The notes under the pieces: generated by a model
Databases searched by the model: none
What the model was told of the DNA's origin: nothing
The model's input: the letters and a program-made list of their open reading frames with translations, nothing else
Made by a program: the position numbers and the translations under genes
Assembly (NCBI GenBank): GCA_900208305.1
Contig: OAPG01000016.1
Location: forward strand, 62,001 to 126,000
DNA from: Melanopsichium pennsylvanicum
Taxonomy: Eukaryota; Basidiomycota; Ustilaginomycetes; Ustilaginales
Reading direction: 5' to 3'
DNA: 64,000 nt
Shown here: positions 41,315-51,767 of the stretch, piece by piece
Layout of the letters: each line of letters opens with the position of its first letter
How positions within the stretch are numbered: the first letter of the stretch is position 1

Positions 41315-43798
41315 CTATCCCAGATTCGGAAATGGCGGTGCTGGACCGCTGCTATTATAGATTATGCCTTGGGCGTTGGGATTGTTTGTTGGCTCCGGGT
41401 ACCCAATTCTATCCGTCACCAGCTGGTTGAGGTCCTTTGGTCTGTCTGGGTAGGCGTCGACCAGACCTTCCCACCAAGTCACGTTGGACCATTTGACCTG
41501 GAATGAATGTTGGTCACCATCGTTGCTCATGGTGGAGTTGTTGTTTTTACTGGTGTTGTTGTGCGGGATCTGATACACGAGGCCGATATCAGTCGAATCT
41601 TGATACCAATAGTAAGCTCGAGTGGTGAGGGCAAAGACGTCGTTGATGTACACTTCGAGTGCTGAACCATCGACAAAGATTCTCATGTCCAAGTCTTGAA
41701 GCTTGTTTTCCTCGGTGTTGTAATTATTGTAGGATGAGAGTTGCCACAAGCGAAGTTTGCCGATTTCAGGAGTGGTTGAGATGGAATCAGTTCCGAGAGC
41801 GGTACGTTTTTGAACGATGATGGATTCATTTGCAGGTTGGTAGACTATTGCCACGTCTTCTGGAATCGTTTGATTCTGACGATGAAGGATCGAGACGCCG
41901 GCAGCAAAGGGCATGAGGGAGGTATTGCGTAGCGAGGAAGGAGGGAAAGAGAGCGTTGCGGATAGTTCAAAATGTTTCGACCCAGGATGCTTTGGAAGAG
42001 CGACATAGACTTCGTCTACAAGTGTATCAGCATTTCCAGAAGCGACACCGCGTCGAATCTGCACTTGGAGTTGAGTCGATTGCGAAACATTGTTTGAAGA
42101 AGACTGAGAGGTGAAGTTGGAAGGCGAAAGTATGATGGGCGAGCTTGTTTCAAGAGTGTATGTATCGTTCGCTTGAGTGCGGAAGGCCAAAAGCTCGGTC
42201 GCTGGTCGAATGCCCAACACGACCAAGTCCACCGTTTTTTTTGTTTCATTCTGCGACTTGGAAGCTCTCGTAAACTCTTCCACTGGTATCGTTTTGATCT
42301 TACCACCTCCATCGTCACCGCTCGATGATGTGGTGGTATTGAGAATAGCCCAACTGGCGTTTCGCAGAATCAACTCGTTGTTGACAACACCTTTAATCTT
42401 TTTAACGTACAATTCTCGAGGAAGCGTTAAACTGCTGATCCAACCTTGAACGAACTTGGTCTGGTCCTGACTTGCGAATGCCTCCTTGATCCAACAATAA
42501 CAGATCCTCCTCGCTCCTTTCCCTTGTTTTTCGTCGCGGAGACCAGTGCAAGCATATGCAAGACCCCAGTCAAGTACTCCTTCCAGCGCGGTTTTTAATT
42601 TTACTCCATGTTGGGAGCCTACCACGCCGGGTGCCAAGGCTGCGTTGATAGGGTTGGTGTCGATTCCGGCGCTTGAGATCCAGTGACCGAGACGATAAAG
42701 GATGAGTGTATGGTTGCTTTCAGCGCCATAACTCATGAAGGCCATTCCAGTGCCTTGTTTCGAGCTGTCCCCGGTGAAAGACAAGGAGCTGATTTGAGAC
42801 GTTTCGTAATTGTTCCCATCGCTATAGTCCGTAGCTGCCCAACCTGAACCTGGTGTAACCCAAGTTGTATTGATCCGGCTACCTAAAAGAGGTCCACAGA
42901 AGGTCCAATTCAACCAATCACCCGGATAACTTTGGCGATAGAGCCACACCCTAGGACCCGCTTCACTAAATTTTACACCAGGTAGACCAGGCTTGGCCGG
43001 ATGCAATCCCGAAGACAATGTAAGGTAATGCATCTTTTCCCCCTCCTCCCCCGACGTCACATTAAACAACTCATCAAAAGCACCATTGGAAAAGATGTAA
43101 GGATCTCTGAACCCGGTCACGACATTTCCTTGGTAAGGCGGCCGAGGGATGACTGGATGATTCGCCCCTCCATTGAGCTTGATCCAGGTCGTTCCGTTAT
43201 CTTTGGAGTAAGCCAATGCTTGACTCTCGAAACCATCCTTGTAAGGAATAGTCCAACTGATCGGAAGACCTTTTACAGAGGTCCAGATGAGAGTGGGCAA
43301 ACCTTGATAACCGTGTGCTACAACACTTCCGTCAAAATCAGCGACAAAGTCCACCTGATTACCAGGACCCATTTGAACATTGTTCTCCCATCCCGAAATG
43401 TCATTGTAGGTAACAAAGTCGGATGTGGTGGCTCCTGAAAATCCTGAAGTGGACAAGCTGCTGTTTTCAGTGCCACGGAGGTAGGAATAAAGCGCGGTGA
43501 TGTAGGAGGTCCCATTAGGTGATTGCCAAAAGGCAGTAGGATCTCCGAGCTGCTGCGAAGGGTGGATGAAGTGCGCCTTGGGTCTCCAGTGAGAGAAGAG
43601 GCTGTTGTTGGCATAAAGCGAGATGTTGGACAGCGGAGGTGCGGTAAAGTCCGGTATAGGCGAAGTGGTATTGCTGGCGAGTGTAGCGTAAATAACTTCT
43701 CCAAAGGGTGAAACTACAGGAGAGGACCATGCTAAGGTCGCGAGCGCAGCAGCGGTCAGAGAGCCTGCCGACAATGCTGTTGTCAAGATGACCCGCAT
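41315..43798 (-). CDS. Secreted glycoside hydrolase family 32 protein (beta-fructofuranosidase/inulinase-like)
   Basis: An 827-residue, single-exon protein with a signal peptide (residues 1-25). The five-bladed propeller domain shows the nucleophile in LGDPTAFW, the GFRDPYIF stabiliser motif and a candidate acid/base Glu in NNYETSQIS. The usual WMNDPNG start is replaced by HFIHPSQQLGDPT, as in the divergent fungal extracellular branch. A beta-sandwich C-terminal domain follows, including DMRIFVDGSALEVYIND, a typical GH32 C-terminal motif. More than 15 NxS/T sites suggest heavy glycosylation. It would release fructose from sucrose or fructans outside the cell. Longer than the usual 520-700 residues because of loops in the C-terminal domain. 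Confidence 0.88.
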   Translation of the reverse strand: MRVILTTALSAGSLTAAALATLAWSSPVVSPFGEVIYATLASNTTSPIPDFTAPPLSNISLYANNSLFSHWRPKAHFIHPSQQLGDPTAFWQSPNGTSYITALYSYLRGTENSSLSTSGFSGATTSDFVTYNDISGWENNVQMGPGNQVDFVADFDGSVVAHGYQGLPTLIWTSVKGLPISWTIPYKDGFESQALAYSKDNGTTWIKLNGGANHPVIPRPPYQGNVVTGFRDPYIFSNGAFDELFNVTSGEEGEKMHYLTLSSGLHPAKPGLPGVKFSEAGPRVWLYRQSYPGDWLNWTFCGPLLGSRINTTWVTPGSGWAATDYSDGNNYETSQISSLSFTGDSSKQGTGMAFMSYGAESNHTLILYRLGHWISSAGIDTNPINAALAPGVVGSQHGVKLKTALEGVLDWGLAYACTGLRDEKQGKGARRICYCWIKEAFASQDQTKFVQGWISSLTLPRELYVKKIKGVVNNELILRNASWAILNTTTSSSGDDGGGKIKTIPVEEFTRASKSQNETKKTVDLVVLGIRPATELLAFRTQANDTYTLETSSPIILSPSNFTSQSSSNNVSQSTQLQVQIRRGVASGNADTLVDEVYVALPKHPGSKHFELSATLSFPPSSLRNTSLMPFAAGVSILHRQNQTIPEDVAIVYQPANESIIVQKRTALGTDSISTTPEIGKLRLWQLSSYNNYNTEENKLQDLDMRIFVDGSALEVYINDVFALTTRAYYWYQDSTDIGLVYQIPHNNTSKNNNSTMSNDGDQHSFQVKWSNVTWWEGLVDAYPDRPKDLNQLVTDRIGYPEPTNNPNAQGIIYNSSGPAPPFPNLG

Positions 43799-45134
43799 GA
43801 TGAAGGAGCAACAACTGACGAGAAGCTATGATAGAGAGAAAGCAGCGCAAATGGAATACTCAGGGTGGATTCTATGTTTGTAGCTTCTTATAGCCCTTGC
43901 TTCACGAGATCAATAGCTCCCGCAAAATCACCAGTCTCGGAGAAGCTGGGGGCTGCCAACGACCGGCGAACCCGGAACAACACCCTCACACCCTTTTTTC
44001 CTCTCTGCAAGACCATTCCAGCAGACAGAACATAGCACATGGTAACAACAAGGAGCAAGCCTACTCTATACCGCCTCTCGAACGCACGAGCATCGGTCCG
44101 CCGGCAATTTGATGCAACCTATATGCTTGTGGAAAAGGCGAAGAAGCACAAACGGTCACCGTGCAGACCGTTGCAGAAAGTGGGATTTGCAACTCCGCTT
44201 TCCTCCATGTCCGCTAACCACTTAACTGCCTCCTTCACATTGCTTCCTCAGTCTTTTCCCTGTTCACTCTGCTCTCGTCATGATGCCGTGGCTCGTACCA
44301 TTGGCTGGACTGAGACAGACTCAGCTGATAATTGTGTATAGAGTTTGATCAAGGTAGACTTGGCAAACGGTACATTTGAGGAGAAAAGGCTGGGGTTTCC
44401 AGTCTTGCCAAAAACGGAAAGAATGAAGAAATCAAGAAACGTATTTCTTCGGGACATGATTCGGCCCTCGCTTAGCCCCAACTTACTTAGGTGAGAGATC
44501 TGAACAAGTTTGCAAGCCAATCTCTCACAAATCTCTTTGTGTACCACTGGTTATGGTCAAAGTGTTGGACGGCAGCGTCGCCAACGGATACCAGGCCCGA
44601 AATGATGGAAGTGCTGAAGCTTATTATTCTCGGTCCGACGCAATGTTTTTTAACCTTGCAAGATGCGGTGCAAGCTTTTCGAGCTGATGACAACGAGATT
44701 TGCATCCGTCTGACCGTTGACCCCCCTTCCCCAAGCTACTGTACTACTCAGTAGTGTATAGCTCGACAATCCTCTTTCTTTCAGATCGATGGTGTCAATG
44801 AGGATTGTGGGTTTTGTATGCTCGTTGATCGTTCTGCAATTTGAATGAAGGTGGTAGAAGAATATCTAATTGTTAGAAGGTCGCAGGGATCTGATCAGTT
44901 CGAGATGCGGAGGCTCACGAACAGGTTTCACAACGGATGCGAGGTTCAATTCAATACACCATGAAAGGACTGCGGTTCGGGGACCGCATGAGCCGAGCTT
45001 GGTGGTCCTATGTATCTTGTGCTACATCGGCATACACACACGCCACATCACACACCCTAGACTCATATGAGAAGGAAGAGACGGAAAGAGAATTTTATAG
45101 TGTATTGTCCAAGTAATATCTTGTACGAGGCCGC
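43799..45134. other. intergenic region
   Basis: Upstream region of the GH32 gene and downstream flank of kre6. Small frames such as 43897-44112 and 44278-44547 show no pattern. No other gene is supported. Confidence 0.55.
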
Positions 45135-47156
45135 TCAGCAGGTGGGATGGGTCATCCTGTTCTTCGGAATCCGATCCTTGGGGAACCTGCTGATGTTGTT
45201 GTTCTGATACACATCAGCGTGTCTTTCAATATATTTCCTCGTCGGGAAATCTTTGGGATCACAACTGACCATGTCATCCCTACCGTCCCTCTGATACATT
45301 CGTACATAATCCACCTTCATCGTCCCTGGGAACGTCAATTCTCTCCATACAGGAGGTTGAAAATTGTACGCCATACCCACGTTCAAAATCATACTCATCG
45401 CTTCTCTGGGGATCAACCTTCTCGAAACATCCAATTCCGGCACCCCAGTCAACGCACTCGCCTTGAGCGTCCACGTTGGCTTGTCATCAATGTACCATGT
45501 AACGTATGCATCCGTTTCGCCATCCAACCCTTTCCCGTCTCCCTTCATATCCGGCTCCCACTCGACGGCAAAGCTGACAAAGTCGGCGTTCCTGTATCGC
45601 TGATACGCCCTGTCGGGGATCGCAGAAAGGGCACTGACCGATTCTTGGAGTTCGTTTCCGTGGTATTCGTTGATCTCGGTGGTGTCAGTATCATGAATAA
45701 GGTAGTCCGTACCGGATTTGTTTTTGTAGAAATAGTCAATGTCGAACGGAGCCACTTGAAGCGATTGAGAGGACAAACCTCCGTTGGCGCCAATCGTGGC
45801 TTCGAGCATGTCTAACTCTGGGGATGAACGAGCGACATTGTTGTTGGGTCCTGGATGATCTTCACCAGGACAAGTGCAGGAGGGAAAACGAAGACCGGGT
45901 AGGTACGAAAGCTTGTTGTTGACCTGGTACGAGAATTGGCCATGAGCCTCGATTGCGTGGGCCGGACCCGAACCGTTGACCCATGTTTGGTTAGGCAGTG
46001 ATCCGGTATTGCAAGCGGCGTAAGAGTAAGGCCAGATGCCTTCATTAGCACCGTTGTACCCTGGCCTACCTAAGTTGCCCATCAACCACAGACCTGGCCA
46101 GAATCCGGCAACGTCAGGTGTGCCTGGAAGCTGTGCACGAATCTCCATGTACCCACCAGTGAAACAAGCCTTGTTCCAACTTTGTAACATACCCGAGCGG
46201 AAGTTGAGGTTGTGAGTCAACTTTTCCTCAAAGCTAATCTGCAAATGTCCATCATCGGTAGTGTTGATCGCTTCTGGTGTATAGTATTCGTAATCGTTGG
46301 TACCACTGTACCATCCGTCGAAGCCTTGCCAGAAGGGATCCTCACCGGGCCAGAAGGTGCGTCCGGGGGTATTGAATTCATCGCTAAACACCAGATGCCA
46401 CGCGGAGTCGTCCACAGGAGATTTGCGCTTATAGGCAGCTTGGGGAGTTTCTTGATCGATTAATCCACGCTTCATCTCCATGGGGAAGGAAGTATATGTG
46501 TTTGTGGTTGACAAGGAGGAAGTGGCGACGCCATCGGCGTGCTGTTTGCGGATCTCGATGATGACTGGGTATCCGAGGAAGAGCATAAGCAGACAACAGA
46601 GGATCACGAGCAATGTACCGACGTTGAGAATACCGCGCATCGAAGTGGCTGAATCAGCCACCTTTGTGTGGTGCTCCGAGGCAGGGTCGTGCAACCAATC
46701 GTCCTCTTCTTCATCGTATGCGTACACACCACCACCACCACCACCACCACCACTGATGCCGGCTTTACGCGCGAAGGCAGCCTTTTCTCCACTACTAGCA
46801 GAACTGAATTGCGAAGAGTTAACGGAAACGTCGGACGCTGAGCCTCGAACAGATGCGTTGTACATGCCTAGGAAGCGAGGACCAGCACCGCTGTTGGTAG
46901 ACTGAGATCCGGTCGAGTATGAGTGCAAGGTGGAAGTGCCCTTACCGTGCTGGACGATGTCGTAGTGGGAAACGTTGGGTGATGGTTCTCGTTGGAAGGC
47001 TCGGGAGTACGTCTGCGAGTCGGTGTCATTGGAGAGCAGACTGGTGCGATTGGCGTTGTCGTTGCGATTCATGGTGATAGAGCCACGCACAGACGGCGTG
47101 GAGATGGGTTGGTAATCGGCAGATGTGCTACGACTACCTGAGGACGAATTTGGCAT
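45135..47156 (-). CDS. kre6: Beta-1,6-glucan synthesis protein, Kre6/Skn1 family (GH16-like)
   Basis: A 673-residue type II membrane protein starting at ATG 47156. A Ser-rich cytosolic tail of about 175 residues contains a run of 8 Gly coded by a CCA-type repeat (46727-46751 on the plus strand). One membrane helix follows near 178-200 (GTLLVILCCLLMLFLGYPVI), then the lumenal SKN1/GH16 domain: WHLVFSDEFNTPGRTFWPGEDP, GFWPGLWLMGNLGRPGY, and the GH16-type catalytic signature SPELDMLEA near 445. The family is needed for beta-1,6-glucan in the wall and acts in the ER/Golgi and at the plasma membrane. Its upstream side faces rot1, another gene required for the same polymer. Confidence 0.95.
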   Translation of the reverse strand: MPNSSSGSRSTSADYQPISTPSVRGSITMNRNDNANRTSLLSNDTDSQTYSRAFQREPSPNVSHYDIVQHGKGTSTLHSYSTGSQSTNSGAGPRFLGMYNASVRGSASDVSVNSSQFSSASSGEKAAFARKAGISGGGGGGGGVYAYDEEEDDWLHDPASEHHTKVADSATSMRGILNVGTLLVILCCLLMLFLGYPVIIEIRKQHADGVATSSLSTTNTYTSFPMEMKRGLIDQETPQAAYKRKSPVDDSAWHLVFSDEFNTPGRTFWPGEDPFWQGFDGWYSGTNDYEYYTPEAINTTDDGHLQISFEEKLTHNLNFRSGMLQSWNKACFTGGYMEIRAQLPGTPDVAGFWPGLWLMGNLGRPGYNGANEGIWPYSYAACNTGSLPNQTWVNGSGPAHAIEAHGQFSYQVNNKLSYLPGLRFPSCTCPGEDHPGPNNNVARSSPELDMLEATIGANGGLSSQSLQVAPFDIDYFYKNKSGTDYLIHDTDTTEINEYHGNELQESVSALSAIPDRAYQRYRNADFVSFAVEWEPDMKGDGKGLDGETDAYVTWYIDDKPTWTLKASALTGVPELDVSRRLIPREAMSMILNVGMAYNFQPPVWRELTFPGTMKVDYVRMYQRDGRDDMVSCDPKDFPTRKYIERHADVYQNNNISRFPKDRIPKNRMTHPTC

Positions 47157-48651
47157 TCTTACGTCTTCCCCAGCCTTGATAGAACAGTGAACAGGGCGAA
47201 CATGAGTTGGTATGGTGGAAGGGATGGAGAAGAAGCAGAAGAATCAGATATGGAGAGGAAAAGGTAGGCAAAAGTATTGGACTCAAAGGGTCGAAGAGCC
47301 AGAGTGTGGCAGAGACACACCAGGACTGTCACACATACAGGCGGCGCGGGCTGGCAATCACAGTCTACTCTACGTATCACTGTCTATCACTGCAGAGATA
47401 GCTAGACCTATGATCATGAGGCTGAGAATTGACCGGCCTTTTGTGTCTGTACGGTCAAAATACTCTGTCATCAAAACATTCCTATCCAAAAGGAGACAGC
47501 AGTTCTCCAACCGTCGATCCTTGCATCATGTGCTGCGAGAGATGAACGGAAGAACCACATCCAAATTACCGCGACATCACAATCTTTAGTAATGACCGTT
47601 CCCTTCTTCTTTCGCCGAGAAAGGCACACTGTTGCGGGCGGCGACGATTGGACCGTGGTAATCGCACATTCCACCTCTTACCGCGTCCGTGTCTGTGGTA
47701 CTTATCCGTGGGTAAGTTGACGCCGTTGGCTCGAACTTCTTGGCAAACTTGATCCAGCGCTTCTGCTACTTCTAGTGCGAGGATGTGGCTGGCTGTAGCT
47801 GAGAGCACCTGCAGAAGAACGGAAGGGGGCGGGCGAGTATGAGAAGCAACGAAACTGATTCCGAAGAGTGTATCTTGTACCACACAGAGGTTGGGTTGCC
47901 AGCGTTTCTTGACGTGCCAAGAAACTTTATGTACGCCAAGACTGTTTAAAAAATGATCGGCAGAACGCTGCCAGCTGTACCTTTTTTCCCGTAGGCAGGC
48001 ACAAGAGAACTACATAACTTACCCTCGTCTGGATGAATCATGCAGCATACACTTCACCGTTGATACTCGCATTTCCGACGTCCCTATTCACAAGGTCAAC
48101 ATACCGGTCATTTCTGAGAAGTCAGTTGAGAGGACAGGATGTTTTGAGGACTTGGTACGGCACAGTACATGCCCCGGTGAAATTGTGAGCGTGGGCATGA
48201 AGGCCCGCAAACAAATTTCTTTTGTGTAGCTGCAATCCTGCAAGCAGCAGCATGCTGTGGGATTGCGACGGACATCTCATGCGGCCAATGTGATGGGGAG
48301 GAATGCCCCCATGTTCGCTGCTCACTCTCAAGCCTGAATTCGAAGCGGTGGGTGTGGTCCCGACAAAGTCGCCGGAGAAGCTAGCTGGCTCAACGATTGC
48401 AGATCAGCTACCGGGCGACCAGAAAGTATTCCGCAATTAGTAGAACAGTGTCTTTCTGTTGCCCTCCTCCGAGTTTGCATTGGCTGCAGTGAAAGCGATC
48501 TCCACGAAAAATGCTTCCTGGGTCTTTGATGTGTATGTGTAGTGTTGTTCTAGCGCTGTTGACCTCAATCGCTTGCTTCACCATTTTCTCACCATCACAT
48601 CGACCATACCTGGCTCATAGCTCGTTCCTCTGAGCCACACGGACGCTCGAG
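47157..48651. promoter_or_regulatory. Divergent upstream region of kre6 and rot1
   Basis: Both flanking genes are transcribed away from this 1.5 kb interval. Small frames here have no recognisable features. No specific operator is recognised, so shared control is a layout-based inference. Confidence 0.4.
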
Positions 48652-49819
48652 ATGTCGTCACCGCTCACATCACTCTTCATTTCCGTGACAATAGTCGTCT
48701 TAGCAGCTGCCCAATCGACCAGCCGCTTCGACAGCCTGATCGAAGACCTCGCAGGAACCTGGAGTACCGGTAGTGGTGCTGTACGCACCGGTCCCGTAAG
48801 CATTCCATCCCTGTGTAATCCCTCTTTGAATAGATGCCCTTCCGAGAGTCTATACTAACTCTGCGAACGCTTTGTTGCTTTGCGGTTGAAATCGTGGTGG
48901 TGTTGATTTCGTTGTGATGGCTCAAAGGGCTTCTGGAACCCACGTAGCCAGCAATTCACTGTGCCACGCAGTGCAGGTCATTCGTTCAGCTTCACCAAGG
49001 ATGGATTCTGGGAAGAGGCTCTGTTTCAGTGGGGTAATGATCGTGAGTATTCCACCTCTTGCTTTGCTCTTTCTGTCTATTCTTGCAACATATACTGAAT
49101 CGCCAATGCTAAGTAATGGGTGCCTATATGGACATTTTTATGGGCTCTGGGAACAGCAACATATCCTCAGTGCGTCCAAGCAACGCTACTTTGGCAACAC
49201 GGAAACTTCTACATAGACGCTTTGAACGGTACGCTTCGAATGGACCCTTTCTTGGGCGATGGTTTCCAATCCCAATGGACAGGTTGCGATACCACCTCAT
49301 CAGCAACAAGCAACAACACTGTCGCTCCCGTAGCCGCCTATAACCAGTACGTTCCCACCCCCACCACCTTACGCTCCCCACATTCATTCCTCGGATCAAC
49401 AGTGTGAGAGAGTAAACTGACGTCCAGAGAATTGTGCTTTCTGCTGATCGTCTTGGGTGGTGATAGAGTATACTTGTATAACACGCCAGCAGTATCTACA
49501 GATAGCCACTATGGTGTATCGAGCTACAAGCTCGAAATGGCGCAGTTGAGCGGCGAGCTGTTGAATCCCATGTGGAAGGTGCTCAACCCACCTACCATGC
49601 TACCTACTGAGGTTTTGCACATCAAGGTACGTGTTCTTCCGTCTCGTTAAATGATGGTCTCTTGTCTCGAACTTGAAACTTGTTTTGTCCTGCACACAAC
49701 TGATCACGCTAAGCTCCCCTTTCGCTGCATCTTGTTCTCTCTAACCACCGATATGTTCGCAGAGATATGGTCTGAATGAGCATCCTCATCGCACACCATA
49801 CGAAAAATATGGTCTTTGA
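48652..49819 (+). CDS. rot1: Rot1-family ER chaperone/wall assembly protein, 5 exons
   Basis: Exons are 48652-48795, 48928-49042, 49157-49346, 49467-49626 and 49763-49819, all with GT donors and AG acceptors in consistent phase, giving 221 residues. A signal peptide occupies residues 1-20. The Rot1 signature runs through the exon joins: DLAGTWSTGSGAVRTGP, FTVPRSAGHSFSFTKDGFWE, QATLLWQHGNFY and LLNPMWKVLNPPTMLPTEVL. Rot1 helps fold secretory glycoproteins and is required for normal beta-1,6-glucan in yeast. Odd: the predicted last exon ends in a hydrophilic tail (KYGL) without the C-terminal membrane helix of the yeast protein, so the product may be soluble in the ER, or the last exon may be mis-chosen. 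Confidence 0.9.
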
Positions 49820-49900
49820 AGGATAATCACATCTATCATCTAATATAATACAGTTTTTCGAAACCGACTCGATTCGTGCTCAAGTCTTTGTTATGCTATG

Positions 49901-50584
49901 CTATGCAGTACCGTAGGCGTAAGGATACCCATTGTAGACGTCAGTCCTATTGCCTGTGAAACAGACTCTGATATTATCCATCCATCTCGCCTGGTCTGGA
50001 TTTTGATAGGTCCCAATTGGTACACCCCTGAGTGTCTCGTACAAATTCATGTTTAAATCTATGGTTGTCCAAGCGTTAGCATCTCCAAAGATTGCATTGA
50101 ATTCTCCTGCTGGACCTCTGATCTTTGCCTCTGCACCGCACCAATTGCGTGTCATGCTTTCCCACAAGGTTTGATTGGTGTCATGCGTAACTCTTTCGTT
50201 GGCGCCCGCAGCGATGGACATGTTGATAAGAGGAAGAGCAAAGATGGGTGAAGACTGGTTGAATTGAGCACCGCACCAAGTGGTTGTTTGTTGTTCCTTC
50301 CAATTGGGTTGGAATGCGGTGGCTTGCATAGTAAAGCAAGTTCCAAAAGGATTGTCATTCGGACCGGTACCATTCCAGAAGGGTGGATCGGAGAAGGGGG
50401 AAGAAGATTTGGGTGAGAGTCGATCGCGATAGGCTACGAGGGGTGGAATAACGGCGGCTAGGACGCAAAGGAAGACGACGAGAAACCAGAACGCCCCTTT
50501 ACGATAGAAAGGTCGTTTAGGTGGTTGGATAAGAGGCTCGTCAGAGAATCTAGTAGCTGAGTGGTCGTCTTGGTAGCCCATCAT
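49901..50584 (-). CDS. Small single-pass type II membrane protein, function unknown
   Basis: A 227-residue protein from ATG 50584. A 30-residue cytosolic tail is followed by a membrane helix at about 31-51 (GAFWFLVVFLCVLAAVIPPL) and a lumenal or outer domain with five or more NxS/T sites and four cysteines. Two of the cysteines lie in repeated WCGA motifs (TTWCGAQF and RNWCGAEA), probably forming disulfides. No family was recognised. Its stop lies 81 bases from the rot1 stop, convergent, so the two transcripts probably overlap at their 3' ends. Confidence 0.75.
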   Translation of the reverse strand: MMGYQDDHSATRFSDEPLIQPPKRPFYRKGAFWFLVVFLCVLAAVIPPLVAYRDRLSPKSSSPFSDPPFWNGTGPNDNPFGTCFTMQATAFQPNWKEQQTTTWCGAQFNQSSPIFALPLINMSIAAGANERVTHDTNQTLWESMTRNWCGAEAKIRGPAGEFNAIFGDANAWTTIDLNMNLYETLRGVPIGTYQNPDQARWMDNIRVCFTGNRTDVYNGYPYAYGTA

Positions 50585-51030
50585 GAAGAGTCCTTTGGAG
50601 GGTCTGGATGATGTAAGGATTGCTGACTAGGCGGCGAGAATGGTAAACTTTCTCGTCGAATCGAGCGGCGAAACGCTCTACTAGAACGCGTGACTGATGG
50701 ATAGTGTACAGGCTGAACGTGATGAGAAAGTGGATGTCTCGAACTGGTGGCAAATAGATAAGATAGAAAAGGCTCGGAGGTCGCTCATTGGGTGGTGTTC
50801 AAGAACGATATGGAAGCAAAGATTTCAGCTGCGTGCAAAGACGGAATCTCTTTATGTACAGATGTTCTTTGGCGGGTGTTTAACGTAGCAAGAGGGGTTC
50901 TGAGGCGCCAGATATGAAAATAAGAGCCGTATTGATGTCGACAATCTTTGTCGAGGGACTGAAATAGATCTCTTTGCTGTAAAATTCGAAAGTCGCTCTC
51001 GACCTATCTGAGACGATGAGAGCCGATTAC

Positions 51031-51069
<39 letters not shown>
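51031..51069. repeat. GA dinucleotide repeat
   Basis: Nearly uninterrupted GA run in intergenic sequence. Confidence 0.85.
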
Positions 51070-51072
<3 letters not shown>

Positions 51073-51742
51073 CTGAGGGAGACTTGATCAAGAATGCCCA
51101 GTCTCTTGAACAGGGTCGCCAAGAGGGTGTATGACGGCCAAGTATTCGTGGCGAGAGCGTGGTATTTTCACAGTCGAATTGAGTATGTACTATAACGATG
51201 TCAAGCGGTCTTCTGCAGCCATACGATAAGGTGGAAGTGCATCTTTTGTGCATTATCAAACACAAAACACAAAAGTCTTCTCGCCTTGGCGCCGCTCCGA
51301 GAAAGAAGTTGGGGCAGACCGAGATTCAGTTTACACACAGCTTTTTCACTCATCTGGCTTGCTGAATGACAATAGAGTAGCATCTCAAGTTGATGATGCG
51401 CGACCGACAGGCTTGGCATTCGACTCGTACGACGCAGAACTGCGTCACAAACACCGCGTAGTCGCCGAACGTGCTCTTTATTTTGGCGCGCTCACGAGCA
51501 ACTCGAGCCTCATAATCCGCAATCCTATTCGAGCATGCGTGTGAACAGCGTCCCGATGTCTTTCGAGACACCCTTTCACTGGGTGCGTATCGAGAAATGG
51601 ATCGCGTACTCAAAAAGGAGAGTGAAATTGTGGTAAGGAAAGCTGGGTCAGCCTATGGAAGCAGTCACGGCAGATGGATCCGGGGTCTATCTGTTGATGA
51701 TCAAGAGGATACAGCACAATACTCTGCCACATAGGTCAATTT

Positions 51743-51767
51743 TGCTGCTGCTGCTGCTGCTGCTGCT
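51743..51767. repeat. TGC trinucleotide repeat
   Basis: Eight consecutive TGC units in intergenic sequence. Confidence 0.8.
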
